Positions 8,367-16,462 of a stretch of 38,972 nucleotides of DNA are shown here, piece by piece. The DNA is from Bacteroidales bacterium (GTDB lineage Bacteria; Bacteroidota; Bacteroidia; Bacteroidales; UBA12077), in assembly GCA_013138975.1 (NCBI GenBank), contig WTBR01000158.1, forward strand, positions 1-38,972. Direction: 5' to 3'. Position numbers and translations under genes: made by a program. A model generated the notes under the pieces. It searched no databases. It was not told where the DNA came from and saw only the letters and a program-made list of their open reading frames with translations. Position 1 is the first letter of the stretch. Every line of letters begins with the position of its first letter.

Positions 8367-10457
8367 TTAAAATCTTATTCTTACTTGTGCTTTAATTTCC
8401 GACTTTGTGTTTCCTTTAATCTGCGTTAATCCAGATGAAATAATATCTAAGTTAGAATAATATGTTTGTGAATATCGAAGCCAGATATCCATAAAATTAC
8501 CGATAGAATATTTTAAATTTAGGTATGTTCTTGTTCCTTTTGAATAGTAAGCAGGAATTGAGAAGGCATATAAAATATCACTTTCGTATGCGTAGATTCT
8601 TGAATCGTAAGAGTCGGTATCAAAAATAGCAAATCGCATGTTTAATGAAAGAGGAGTCTTTTTGAAAGTGTAAAAAACATCTTGATATACAAGATAGCCA
8701 TAATCGGTATTTTCATTTCCTTCTGAAAAGCTAATTGTTTCTACCCTGGATTTTAAAGTTACTTGGTCATTTATTTGTGAATTTAAATGAAATCGCATTT
8801 TAAAATTACCTTGACTTACCAATTTATCAATTCCAGAAGTAGAACTTTGATTTACTTGTTTCTCTTCATTTTTAATTTTAAGGTACATACTTAAAGTTCT
8901 CAAAGGATTATAATCTACCTGTAAGAACCAATCATAACCGCTCGATGGAGCATCAATGCTAGATTTAATCCATTGAAAATTATAATTATCGAAGTAACCG
9001 GAAATTTTCCAATGTTTAATTGGATGAACTTCAATTCCAAAATACAATCCAGATTCATTACTATTCCCGGATGATTCGGCAAAAGCATTACCATAATTAG
9101 ATTGATAACTTCTGTCGTAGTATCTGTGTAAAGCAGATAGTGATATTTGTGGTGCAAGATTAATAAGCATTCCGTTTAAAAATGCTTTTCCGCCAGATTC
9201 GCTAATAGCTTCTTCTCCAAAAAAGTTAAAATCCAAAAATTTAAACAAATAATCAAAACTCAGGTTTGAATTTTGGTTTCCTCGAAAATCAAACTGGCTT
9301 TCAGGATTAATGCTTTTTTCCAAGTTAGCAGAATATTGATAATTTAATGCTGTAATTCCAACTTTAAAGTTTTTTTGATTAAATGAAATATTTCCTCCAA
9401 CAATTTGTTCACCGATTGCATCTTCATCGATTATTTCCGAAGGTATTGAGTGAAGGCCGCTAATTTGGAAAGAGGAAACATCAGAAATGTCATTATTTGT
9501 ACTGTCTGTTATATTAGCATCAATGTTTTTTTGAGAATACAAAACGGATATTTCAAGATTCTTTAATGCAATTGTAGTACCGACTCCACGCATGAAGACA
9601 TTTTCGTTAGTTGATGAATATTTCTTTAAACCTTGTGCTTTTCTGCGAATATTAAGAACGTCAGGAGTTTTTCCCCCGCCCATATTTGACCATAAGACAA
9701 GACCTTGACCAAATTTAGCTTGGTAATCTCCAAGACTCAATGTTTTAATAATTCCAATATCATTAATTTGAAGATGAGCAGAGTAATAATCAAATCCGGA
9801 TTTATTACTTCCGGAAAAAAATTCTTCTCCAGGATCTTTTTCAGCTGTAAATCCTGCATAAATTTTATTCTTGTAATTGTATTTGTATTTGGCGTAAATT
9901 TTATAAGAAATGCCTAAATATCTGGAATTTGGATTGGCTAATAAAGCAGAATCCGATATTGAACTATAACCAATTTGCTCCTCGAAAACTTTTTGACTGC
10001 GTAAGAAAATTTGATTATTTCCGTATTCCAGTGCATATTTTAATTTGAAAGTTTCATTTTTTGAAATATCTGTAACAGTTATAAATGGCAGTATATTTAG
10101 AATATCTTGCTCAGAAAAACCATAAATTAATTGCAGTTCATATATCGATAACATCTTTCCGCTTTTATTGATATAGTTTAACAAGCTTTTAATTTGAAAA
10201 TCATTTAATATTTGTAATTTCTCAAGATCTTCTACACTAGCATTATTTAAATTAAGAGGATCATTTAAATAAAAATTAAGATCGTCATATAAACTAGTAT
10301 AATCGATGTTTTCATCAAGACTACTAGCTAAGTTTTCAATTAAATCTTCAAGGGTTTGTCTAGAATTAATGGATTCTTGGGCAAATAATTTAGTGTAACA
10401 CAAAAGAAGTAGAACAATAAATAATATATGTTTTGATTTTAGAACTCTAAAAACCAT
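8367..10457 (-). CDS. Helix-hairpin-helix domain outer-membrane beta-barrel protein
   Basis: The 696-residue protein has a signal peptide (about residues 1-26, ending LFAQ). Residues ~60-130 then form ComEA-type helix-hairpin-helix units: LNLNNASVEDLEKLQIL and a second hairpin with SIYELQLIYGFSEQDI. The remaining ~560 residues alternate polar and aromatic residues as in outer-membrane beta-strands. The chain ends in AQVRIRF, with the terminal Phe expected of a BAM-inserted barrel. The start overlaps the PorV-like gene by 11 bp, which implies translational coupling. The helix-hairpin-helix region usually binds DNA non-specifically, so a role in DNA binding or uptake is possible. In this position it could equally be a periplasmic protein-interaction domain. 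Confidence 0.82.
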   Translation of the reverse strand: MVFRVLKSKHILFIVLLLLCYTKLFAQESINSRQTLEDLIENLASSLDENIDYTSLYDDLNFYLNDPLNLNNASVEDLEKLQILNDFQIKSLLNYINKSGKMLSIYELQLIYGFSEQDILNILPFITVTDISKNETFKLKYALEYGNNQIFLRSQKVFEEQIGYSSISDSALLANPNSRYLGISYKIYAKYKYNYKNKIYAGFTAEKDPGEEFFSGSNKSGFDYYSAHLQINDIGIIKTLSLGDYQAKFGQGLVLWSNMGGGKTPDVLNIRRKAQGLKKYSSTNENVFMRGVGTTIALKNLEISVLYSQKNIDANITDSTNNDISDVSSFQISGLHSIPSEIIDEDAIGEQIVGGNISFNQKNFKVGITALNYQYSANLEKSINPESQFDFRGNQNSNLSFDYLFKFLDFNFFGEEAISESGGKAFLNGMLINLAPQISLSALHRYYDRSYQSNYGNAFAESSGNSNESGLYFGIEVHPIKHWKISGYFDNYNFQWIKSSIDAPSSGYDWFLQVDYNPLRTLSMYLKIKNEEKQVNQSSTSGIDKLVSQGNFKMRFHLNSQINDQVTLKSRVETISFSEGNENTDYGYLVYQDVFYTFKKTPLSLNMRFAIFDTDSYDSRIYAYESDILYAFSIPAYYSKGTRTYLNLKYSIGNFMDIWLRYSQTYYSNLDIISSGLTQIKGNTKSEIKAQVRIRF

Positions 10458-11268
10458 AGCTAAGAGTAAATGAAGGAGTATAGCCTAGAGTTTGATGATT
10501 TACAAACCCTACATGAGCAATAATTCTTTCGTAATGAAAACCAATGCCAAATGAATATTTTGTAGGATTTGTTGAAATTCCTGCTTGTAACGAAATAAAA
10601 TCAATGAGTTTATAATCTATTCCTGCTTTAAAAATAGCTTCTTGATTTAAATCCTTTTCTGTTCCAACTGCAAATAGCACTTTCTCAGAGAACAAATAAC
10701 TTACACCCAGATTAAATACTGTAGGAATTTCTTCTTCTCCCATTTTACTATGTGTAGGATTATAAACATGTGCTCCAATAAACAAATTGTCAATTGGCTG
10801 CGATAAAATTCCAATTTCAAAATTTATAGAATTTGCTGTTCCATAAATTCCTGCAATTTGAGTGTGCAAATAATTTAATTGTAATCCAATGGAAAAGTAT
10901 TTTGAAAACGATCGACCAAATGCTAATCCAGCTTGCATCTCATTGTATTGTGAGAATCCATAATAAGAGTATGAAGCACCTATTGTTCCTGTTTTGGTTG
11001 GCAAAGCAAAGGCAATTCCTTGAATATTTTGTTCCTTAATAAATCCGGATTGATGAAAAGCTCCGATTGAGATATTTTTTAAATGTCCTAATCCTGCTTG
11101 ATTGTGATAAATTGACCAAATATCGGTTAAAGTTACAGAAGCGTTTGCCATTGCAGCAGCTTTGCCAGATTCAATATTTTGATCTTGTATGGGAAACGCT
11201 TTTGTTATAATACAAAAGGAGATTAAGATCAATAAAATTAATTTAGGCTTTTTAAAATTGAGTATCAT
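10447..11268 (-). CDS. PorV/PorQ-like outer-membrane protein
   Basis: The 273-residue protein has an N-terminal signal sequence. It then has the motif ESGKAAAMANASVTLTDIW followed by HNQAGLGHL, typical of the PorV/PorQ/FadL-like barrel family in Bacteroidota. Gly- and aromatic-rich amphipathic strands fill the rest. It ends FTLSYGF, with the terminal Phe of a beta-signal. PorV and PorQ themselves act in type IX secretion. This protein is shorter than PorV and is paired with the helix-hairpin-helix barrel gene, which it overlaps by 11 bp, so it is probably a dedicated partner of that protein rather than PorV itself. Confidence 0.78.
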   Translation of the reverse strand: MILNFKKPKLILLILISFCIITKAFPIQDQNIESGKAAAMANASVTLTDIWSIYHNQAGLGHLKNISIGAFHQSGFIKEQNIQGIAFALPTKTGTIGASYSYYGFSQYNEMQAGLAFGRSFSKYFSIGLQLNYLHTQIAGIYGTANSINFEIGILSQPIDNLFIGAHVYNPTHSKMGEEEIPTVFNLGVSYLFSEKVLFAVGTEKDLNQEAIFKAGIDYKLIDFISLQAGISTNPTKYSFGIGFHYERIIAHVGFVNHQTLGYTPSFTLSYGF

Positions 11269-11330
11269 TTTAATTATTTTCTAAAAAAACATGAAGATAA
11301 TAATTATTCTTTGATTTCTTATGTGTGTTT

Positions 11331-11367
11331 TAAAACAAAAAAAATCCGAAGCCATTAAACTTCGGAT
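11331..11367 (-). terminator. Rho-independent terminator of purE
   Basis: The 8-bp stem ATCCGAAG/CTTCGGAT (11344-11367, 8-nt loop) is followed on the minus strand by a run of T interrupted by one G. It lies 43 bp beyond the purE stop codon and upstream of the PorV-like gene, so it separates the two transcripts. Confidence 0.85.
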
Positions 11368-11409
11368 GTTCTGTATAATATAAAAAATACTAAGGATTAA
11401 AAGATCGAT

Positions 11410-11916
11410 TTAATTCGTTTTATACTCGAATTTTATCTTTGCTAATTCTTCATTTGCTTTAACAATCTTAGATTTTAAAGTTTCTTTATAATCAATTAAA
11501 ACTTGTTTTAAATTTTCATCGCCTGCAGCCATCATTTGAGCTGCTAAAATGCCTGCATTAAGTGCGCCATTAATTCCTACAGTAGCAACCGGTATTCCCG
11601 GAGGCATTTGTACTATTGCTAATAAAGAATCCATTCCGTCTAAAGTTGCGTTAATTGGAACTCCAATAACAGGCAAACTTGTCATTGCTGCAATAACACC
11701 AGGTAAATGCGCTGCCATTCCAGCACCAGCTATAATTACTTCAATGCCACGATCTTTAGCTGATTTGGCAAAAACTTCAACTTCTGCAGGAGTTCGATGT
11801 GCTGACAATGCATTTATCTCAAATGGAATTTTAAATTCATCAAGGATTTTTGCTGCTTTTTCCATTACGGGTAAGTCTGAAGTGCTGCCCATTATGATAC
11901 TTACTTTTGCTTTCAT
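11410..11916 (-). CDS. purE: N5-carboxyaminoimidazole ribonucleotide mutase PurE
   Basis: PurE converts N5-CAIR to CAIR in de novo purine synthesis. The 168-residue length fits class I PurE. The signature IIMGSTSDLPVM at the N-terminus contacts the ribose phosphate. It is followed by INALSAHRTP (with the catalytic His region), AGAGMAAHLPGV and PINATLDGMDSLLAIVQMP. purK is not next to it. The gene is divergent from hpt, grouping purine synthesis and salvage genes. A plausible promoter lies at 12030-12062 and a terminator at 11331-11367. Confidence 0.97.
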   Translation of the reverse strand: MKAKVSIIMGSTSDLPVMEKAAKILDEFKIPFEINALSAHRTPAEVEVFAKSAKDRGIEVIIAGAGMAAHLPGVIAAMTSLPVIGVPINATLDGMDSLLAIVQMPPGIPVATVGINGALNAGILAAQMMAAGDENLKQVLIDYKETLKSKIVKANEELAKIKFEYKTN

Positions 11917-12029
11917 GTGTAAATTAAGTTTTTTAATAATTGAATAATAATTAAAGCATTAATTCGTATTTTCGCCAGATAATTGTTAACAGATATTTAT
12001 CTATTAACAAAGTCTTAATAAAATCTGTG

Positions 12030-12062
12030 CAAAGTTAATATTATAATTTTAGATAGCCTCAA
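12030..12062 (-). promoter_or_regulatory. Predicted Bacteroidota-type promoter of purE
   Basis: On the minus strand TAACTTTG (12037-12030) matches the -7 consensus TAnnTTTG. A TTG (12062-12060) lies 22 bp upstream as a possible -33 element. It would give a leader of about 105 nt before the purE start. The match is by eye only. Confidence 0.45.
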
Positions 12063-12110
12063 CAGTTATTTTAGATATTTACTGAGCAGCTTTAAAATTT
12101 AAATGAAATA

Positions 12111-12650
12111 ATGAAGCAAGTTAAATTAAAAGATAAAGAGTTTAAAGTGTCTATTCCGGAAGAAAAGATACAATCTGTAGTTGCTGAAATGGCAAAAAAA
12201 ATAAACAGAGATTATAGCAATAAAAACATCCCATTATTTATAAGTATTCTTAATGGCTCTTTTATGTTTACGGCTGATTTATTTAAACATATCGACTTCG
12301 TATGTGAGGTTACATTTCTTAAATTAACTTCATACAACGGTACTTCATCAACAGGTTCTGTGAGACAATTAATAGGAGTTAATGAGTCAATAAAAGGACG
12401 AGATGTGATTGTTTTGGAAGATATTGTTGATACTGGAATTACTATTGAACAAATACTTGATCAATTAAAAGGCTTTGAACCAGCAAGTGTAAAAGTTGCT
12501 TCATTATTATTTAAACCAGAAGCTTATCAAAAGGACATGGTTATTGATTATATTGGAATGAATATTTCTAATGATTTTATTGTCGGATATGGTTTGGACT
12601 ATGATGGTTTAGGTAGAAATCTTGCTGATATATATACTTTGAGTAGTTAA
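12111..12650 (+). CDS. hpt: Hypoxanthine phosphoribosyltransferase
   Basis: The enzyme salvages hypoxanthine (and often guanine) to IMP or GMP with PRPP. The 179-residue product has the PRPP-binding motif VLEDIVDTGIT at residues 101-111. The upstream flexible-loop region LKLTSYNGTSSTGSVR and the C-terminal DFIVGYGLDYDGLGRNL also match the bacterial family. adk follows after 19 bp, and then obg with no gap, so these genes probably form one operon. Confidence 0.95.
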   Translation: MKQVKLKDKEFKVSIPEEKIQSVVAEMAKKINRDYSNKNIPLFISILNGSFMFTADLFKHIDFVCEVTFLKLTSYNGTSSTGSVRQLIGVNESIKGRDVIVLEDIVDTGITIEQILDQLKGFEPASVKVASLLFKPEAYQKDMVIDYIGMNISNDFIVGYGLDYDGLGRNLADIYTLSS

Positions 12651-12669
12651 TTTTAATCACGAATTTTTA

Positions 12670-13245
12670 ATGTTGAATATTATATTGTTTGGCCCTCCGG
12701 GAGCTGGAAAGGGTACGCAGTCAAAAAAAATTAGCGATAAGTATAAATTAGTTCATATATCTACTGGCGATACATTGCGAAAAGCAATTGTAAAACAATC
12801 ACCAATCGGAATTGAAGCTAAAAAGTTAATTGATGATGGTAATTATGTTACTGATCAAATGGCGATTGAAATAATTAAAGAAGAATTGGATAATCATAAA
12901 AAGGTTAATGGTTTTGTTTTTGATGGTTTTCCGAGAACTACTTATCAAGCAAAACAATTTCCTAAAATATTATCAAGTCATGGAGGAAATGTAAATGTAA
13001 TGATTTCAATGGCTGTAGATGAAAGCATATTACTTGAACGCTTAATCAATCGTGCTAAAGAGAGTGGCAGACCAGATGACAGGGAAGAAGAGATAATTTA
13101 TAAAAGAATTGAGATATATAATAAAACAACAGCTTGTGTGAAAGATTATTATAAATCTTTGGGAAAATATGAGTCTATAGATGGAAATGGAGAAATAGAT
13201 GTTATATTTGATGAAATTAGCACAGTAATAGAAAGATATAAATAG
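12670..13245 (+). CDS. adk: Adenylate kinase, short-lid form
   Basis: Adk interconverts ATP, AMP and ADP. The P-loop GPPGAGKGT is at residues 8-16. AMP-binding motifs STGDTLRKA and FVFDGFPRT follow, and RPDDREE closes the lid region. At 191 residues it lacks the long zinc-type lid insertion, as is usual in Bacteroidota. The stop codon directly abuts the ATG of obg at 13246, which suggests coupled expression. Confidence 0.97.
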   Translation: MLNIILFGPPGAGKGTQSKKISDKYKLVHISTGDTLRKAIVKQSPIGIEAKKLIDDGNYVTDQMAIEIIKEELDNHKKVNGFVFDGFPRTTYQAKQFPKILSSHGGNVNVMISMAVDESILLERLINRAKESGRPDDREEEIIYKRIEIYNKTTACVKDYYKSLGKYESIDGNGEIDVIFDEISTVIERYK

Positions 13246-14232
13246 ATGGCAGGGTCGAATTTTGTTGATTACGTAAAAATATATTTCAAGTCGGGTAAAG
13301 GAGGCGCAGGATCTCCTCATTTGCACCGCGAAAAATTTATTACCAAAGGAGGGCCAGATGGTGGCGATGGTGGTCGTGGTGGTCATGTTATTTTAAAAGG
13401 TAGTTCACAACTATGGACGTTGCTGCACTTAAAATATAGGAAACATATTTCTGCTACAAGCGGAATGGCTGGTGGAAAATCTGATAGATCCGGAGCCGAT
13501 GGTAATGACGTAATTGTAGAAGTACCATTAGGTACAATTGCAAAAGATGCAGAAACAGGTGAAGTTATTTTTGAAATAACAGAAAATAACGAAGAAAGAA
13601 TATTCTTAAAAGGAGGTCGAGGCGGTTTAGGAAATACACATTTCAAATCATCTACGCACCAAACTCCTCGATATGCTCAGCCAGGTGAAGAAGGATTAGA
13701 AGATTGGTTTATTCTGGAATTAAAACTTCTTGCCGATGTAGGTTTAGTTGGATTTCCAAATGCAGGAAAATCAACATTATTATCAGTAGTATCTGCAGCA
13801 AAACCTAAAATTGCTGATTATGCATTTACTACATTGGTACCAAATTTAGGAATTGTACCTTATCGTGATATGCAATCGTTTGTGATGGCCGACATACCTG
13901 GGATAATTGAAGGTGCTCACGAAGGAAAAGGTTTGGGATTAAGATTTCTACGTCATATAGAACGAAACTCCATGTTACTTTTTATGGTTCCTTGTGATAG
14001 TAAAGATATTCATTCAGAATATAAAACTTTGTTATTAGAATTAGAAAAATATAATCCCGAATTATTAGATAAAAATCGGGTTTTGGCCATTACAAAAACT
14101 GATATGCTTGATGATGAATTGATAATTGAAATGAAAAAAGATTTACCAAATATTCCATACTTATTCATATCATCTGTGGCACAAAAAGGAATTCAGGAGT
14201 TGAAAGATTTAATTTGGGAGCAACTTCAATAA
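13246..14232 (+). CDS. obgE: Obg-family GTPase (ribosome assembly)
   Basis: Obg/CgtA binds the 50S subunit and couples ribosome assembly to nucleotide levels. The glycine-rich Obg fold covers residues 1-160 (GKGGAGSPHLHREKF, GGPDGGDGGRGG). The G domain follows, with G1 GFPNAGKST at 169-177, G3 DIPGIIEGA, G4 as TKTD and G5 SSVA. The 328-residue chain lacks the variable C-terminal domain of longer Obg proteins, which is common in this phylum. It starts immediately after the adk stop codon. The PAP2 gene follows after 9 bp. Confidence 0.96.
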   Translation: MAGSNFVDYVKIYFKSGKGGAGSPHLHREKFITKGGPDGGDGGRGGHVILKGSSQLWTLLHLKYRKHISATSGMAGGKSDRSGADGNDVIVEVPLGTIAKDAETGEVIFEITENNEERIFLKGGRGGLGNTHFKSSTHQTPRYAQPGEEGLEDWFILELKLLADVGLVGFPNAGKSTLLSVVSAAKPKIADYAFTTLVPNLGIVPYRDMQSFVMADIPGIIEGAHEGKGLGLRFLRHIERNSMLLFMVPCDSKDIHSEYKTLLLELEKYNPELLDKNRVLAITKTDMLDDELIIEMKKDLPNIPYLFISSVAQKGIQELKDLIWEQLQ

Positions 14233-14241
14233 AAATAAATT

Positions 14242-14826
14242 ATGCTCGAATTTCTTAATAATTTAGACACTCAACTTTTTATTTTTCTCAATGGAATAAA
14301 TTCTCCTTTTTGGGATGTGGTAATGCGATGGATTTCTGGATCAAAATCATGGATTCCTATGTATTTAGTGATTGTAGCATACATTGTATATAAATTTCGA
14401 TGGAAAGCAATTATTACTCTAGTATTTATTGCACTGGTGGTAACATTAGCAGATCAAATATCTGTAAAAGCATTCAAAGAAGTATTTGAGCGATTACGTC
14501 CTTGTCATAATCCAGAATTACAAGATATAGTTCATCTGGTGAAAAATAAATGTGGCGGCAAATATGGATTTGTATCATCGCATGCAGCAAATACCTTTGG
14601 TGTAGCATTTTTCTTATCGCTATTTTTTAAGAATCGAAATTTTTCAATATTTATTTTTATTTGGGCATCGGTAGTTTCTTATAGTAGAATATATCTTGGA
14701 GTTCATTATCCATTTGATGTATTAGGAGGAGCAATTTTAGGAAGTGTTATAGGTTACTTCGTTTATTTACTTCATAATTTTACTTTACAAAAAGTATCAA
14801 AACATTTTAAGTCAGTGAAACTATAA
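14242..14826 (+). CDS. PAP2-family membrane phosphatase
   Basis: The 194-residue protein has about five membrane segments. It carries the three PAP2 signature motifs: KEVFERLRP, then SSHAANTFG, then SRIYLGVHYPFDV with the catalytic His. Members dephosphorylate undecaprenyl pyrophosphate, phosphatidylglycerophosphate or similar lipid phosphates at the membrane face. The sequence does not say which substrate applies. It is the last gene of the hpt-adk-obg run. Confidence 0.92.
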   Translation: MLEFLNNLDTQLFIFLNGINSPFWDVVMRWISGSKSWIPMYLVIVAYIVYKFRWKAIITLVFIALVVTLADQISVKAFKEVFERLRPCHNPELQDIVHLVKNKCGGKYGFVSSHAANTFGVAFFLSLFFKNRNFSIFIFIWASVVSYSRIYLGVHYPFDVLGGAILGSVIGYFVYLLHNFTLQKVSKHFKSVKL

Positions 14827-14864
14827 TTTCAGGAACGATAGTGAACTGAAAATATCTAGTTGAA

Positions 14865-14901
14865 CTGCTCCCGAGCAGACTCCACTGAGCCTGTCGAAGT
14901 G
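14865..14901. repeat. Composite hairpin region after the PAP2 gene
   Basis: CTGCTC and GAGCAG flank CC at 14865-14878, giving a short hairpin. It is followed by CACTGAGCCTGTCGAAGTG at 14883-14901, whose ends CACT/AGTG are complementary. The second phrase resembles an interspersed repeat that I recall from Bacteroidota intergenic DNA; this is unverified. The GC-richer base use stands out from the AT-rich surroundings. Confidence 0.45.
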
Positions 14902-15049
14902 AAGTCGAGGGATCTCTTGGGTCATAACTTGCTTGTTGGCAGTTAGGCGGTTCCTCACCCCCCTTGAGACGAAATTAAAAAGAAATCTTTTGTTGATACC
15001 TCGCCTCTCGTTATTTATTATTGATTAAGAATATCTAAAAGCTATTATA

Positions 15050-15080
15050 TCTGTCTAGCCGCTTCAAGCGGCTTGACGGA
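15050..15080. repeat. REP-like hairpin, copy 1
   Basis: The core GCCGCTTCAAGCGGC is a perfect 7-bp hairpin with a one-base centre. Flanking arms extend it to ~15 bp with one mismatch and one wobble. A closely related hairpin is at 15180-15210, and each is followed by a copy of the same 24-bp AT-rich sequence. Confidence 0.65.
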
Positions 15081-15085
15081 TTAGG

Positions 15086-15109
15086 TTAAAAAATAGTATG
15101 TTAACTTAT
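15086..15109 (+). repeat. 24-bp AT-rich direct repeat, copy 1
   Basis: The 24-bp sequence beginning TTAAAAAATAGTATGTTA recurs at 15259-15282 with one mismatch. Each copy lies downstream of a REP-like hairpin, so hairpin plus AT-rich tail may be one repeat unit. Confidence 0.6.
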
Positions 15110-15179
15110 TTTTTGAAAGCTTTTTAAAACTCAGCTTAAATAATCAAAACTTTTTCAATAGAATATTGTTGTTTTTGTA

Positions 15180-15210
15180 TCCGCTCAGCCGCTTTAAGCG
15201 GCTAGGCGGA
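15180..15210. repeat. REP-like hairpin, copy 2
   Basis: AGCCGCTT and AAGCGGCT flank a single T. Outer arms TCCGC/GCGGA extend the stem with one mismatch and one wobble. It is related to copy 1 at 15050-15080 in core and flanks. It lies 100 bp before lplA and could affect read-through into it. Confidence 0.65.
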
Positions 15211-15258
15211 TTGTATTTTTAATCTAAGTTTAAATACTTTTAAAATTAGCTTAAAAAT

Positions 15259-15282
15259 TTAAAAAATAGTATGTTAGCTTAT
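15259..15282 (+). repeat. 24-bp AT-rich direct repeat, copy 2
   Basis: This is the second copy of the sequence at 15086-15109, with one A-to-G change. It ends 28 bp before the lplA start codon, so it lies in the lplA leader or promoter region. Confidence 0.6.
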
Positions 15283-15310
15283 AATTGTAAAGATTTTATA
15301 AATCAACAAG

Positions 15311-16294
15311 ATGCTTTGTATTCAAAATAATTCTACAGATCCATATTTTAATCTGGCAGCCGAGGAATATCTTTTAAGGAACTTTAAAGAAAATTGCTTT
15401 ATGCTATGGCGAAATAAACCATCCATAATTGTTGGTAAACATCAAAATGCTTTAGCCGAAATAAATTATGAATATGTAAAAGAAAACAACATCAATGTTA
15501 TACGCCGATTATCGGGTGGCGGAACTGTATTTCATGATTTAGGAAACCTGAATTTTACATTTATTCAGAATGTGAATGCCAATGAAAACCTTGTTGATTT
15601 TAAAAAGTATATTAAACCAATTGTAGCTGTTTTAAATCAATTAGGAATTAATGCTAAGCATGAAGGTCGAAATGATATAATGATTGACGGTAAAAAGGTA
15701 TCAGGTAATGCCGAGCATGTTTTTAAGAGAAGAGTGTTGCATCATGGAACATTATTATTTTCTTCAGTTATATCGGATCTTTCGAAAGCACTAAAAGTAA
15801 ATCCATTAAAATATCAAGACAAGGGTGTTAAGTCTGTTAAAAGCAGAGTAACTAATATCAGTGAATGCTTGCCAAATAAAATTTCAGTATTGGAATTTCA
15901 AGATAAGATTCTTAGTTATATAAAAGAATCTGAACCAAATATTGATAATTATATTTTCTCTAAAACAGATATTGATCAGATAAATAAATTGGTTAAAGAT
16001 AAATATCTTACCTGGGATTGGAATTACGGGTACTCACCTAAGTATAGTTTTGAAAAGACTATTAAAATCTCACATGATAAAATCGAAATTCAAATGAATG
16101 TTGAAAAGGGAATTATCGCTGATATTACAATAAAAAGTGATTCAATAGATAAGTCTGATGTTTCTTTCGTTGAACAAAAATTAATTGGAATTAATCATGA
16201 GGAACATTCAATTTTTAAAGCTTTATCTGATATTCCCAACAATAGATTTCTTAAAGCACTTCCATTGAGCAAATTTATAAAATCATTATTTTAA
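15311..16294 (+). CDS. lplA: Lipoate-protein ligase A
   Basis: LplA activates free lipoate with ATP and attaches it to lipoyl domains of 2-oxoacid dehydrogenases or GcvH. The 327-residue protein has the signature RRLSGGGTVFHDLGNLNFTF, then GRNDIMIDGKKVSGNA with the catalytic lysine at about residue 129. The C-terminal accessory domain follows (LTWDWNYGYSPKYSF onward). With lipA and lipB at the start of the window, the organism can both make and scavenge lipoate. It stands alone on the plus strand behind a repeat-rich intergenic region. Confidence 0.95.
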   Translation: MLCIQNNSTDPYFNLAAEEYLLRNFKENCFMLWRNKPSIIVGKHQNALAEINYEYVKENNINVIRRLSGGGTVFHDLGNLNFTFIQNVNANENLVDFKKYIKPIVAVLNQLGINAKHEGRNDIMIDGKKVSGNAEHVFKRRVLHHGTLLFSSVISDLSKALKVNPLKYQDKGVKSVKSRVTNISECLPNKISVLEFQDKILSYIKESEPNIDNYIFSKTDIDQINKLVKDKYLTWDWNYGYSPKYSFEKTIKISHDKIEIQMNVEKGIIADITIKSDSIDKSDVSFVEQKLIGINHEEHSIFKALSDIPNNRFLKALPLSKFIKSLF

Positions 16295-16462
16295 CACTTT
16301 TATTAAGTTATTGATTGTCATAATTGTAACTGATATTACTTTAAGTTAGTTATAAAATTAGTTGATTCTGAGCTGATTTCTTCGTATTTTGTAATTGAAG
16401 ATTTTTATACTCTCTTTTATATACTATCGAATCACGTTTATTTTAATTTAAAACCAAAGATT

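Noticed and set aside
11549..11947. Plus-strand 132-codon open frame over purE
   Set aside because: It is antisense to the conserved purE coding sequence; its Ala/Pro/Ile-rich translation is what the reverse of PurE gives.
14827..15310. CRISPR-like or transposon interpretation of the repeats
   Set aside because: There are only two copies of each motif, the spacing is irregular, and there is no cas or transposase gene; interspersed hairpin repeats explain them better.
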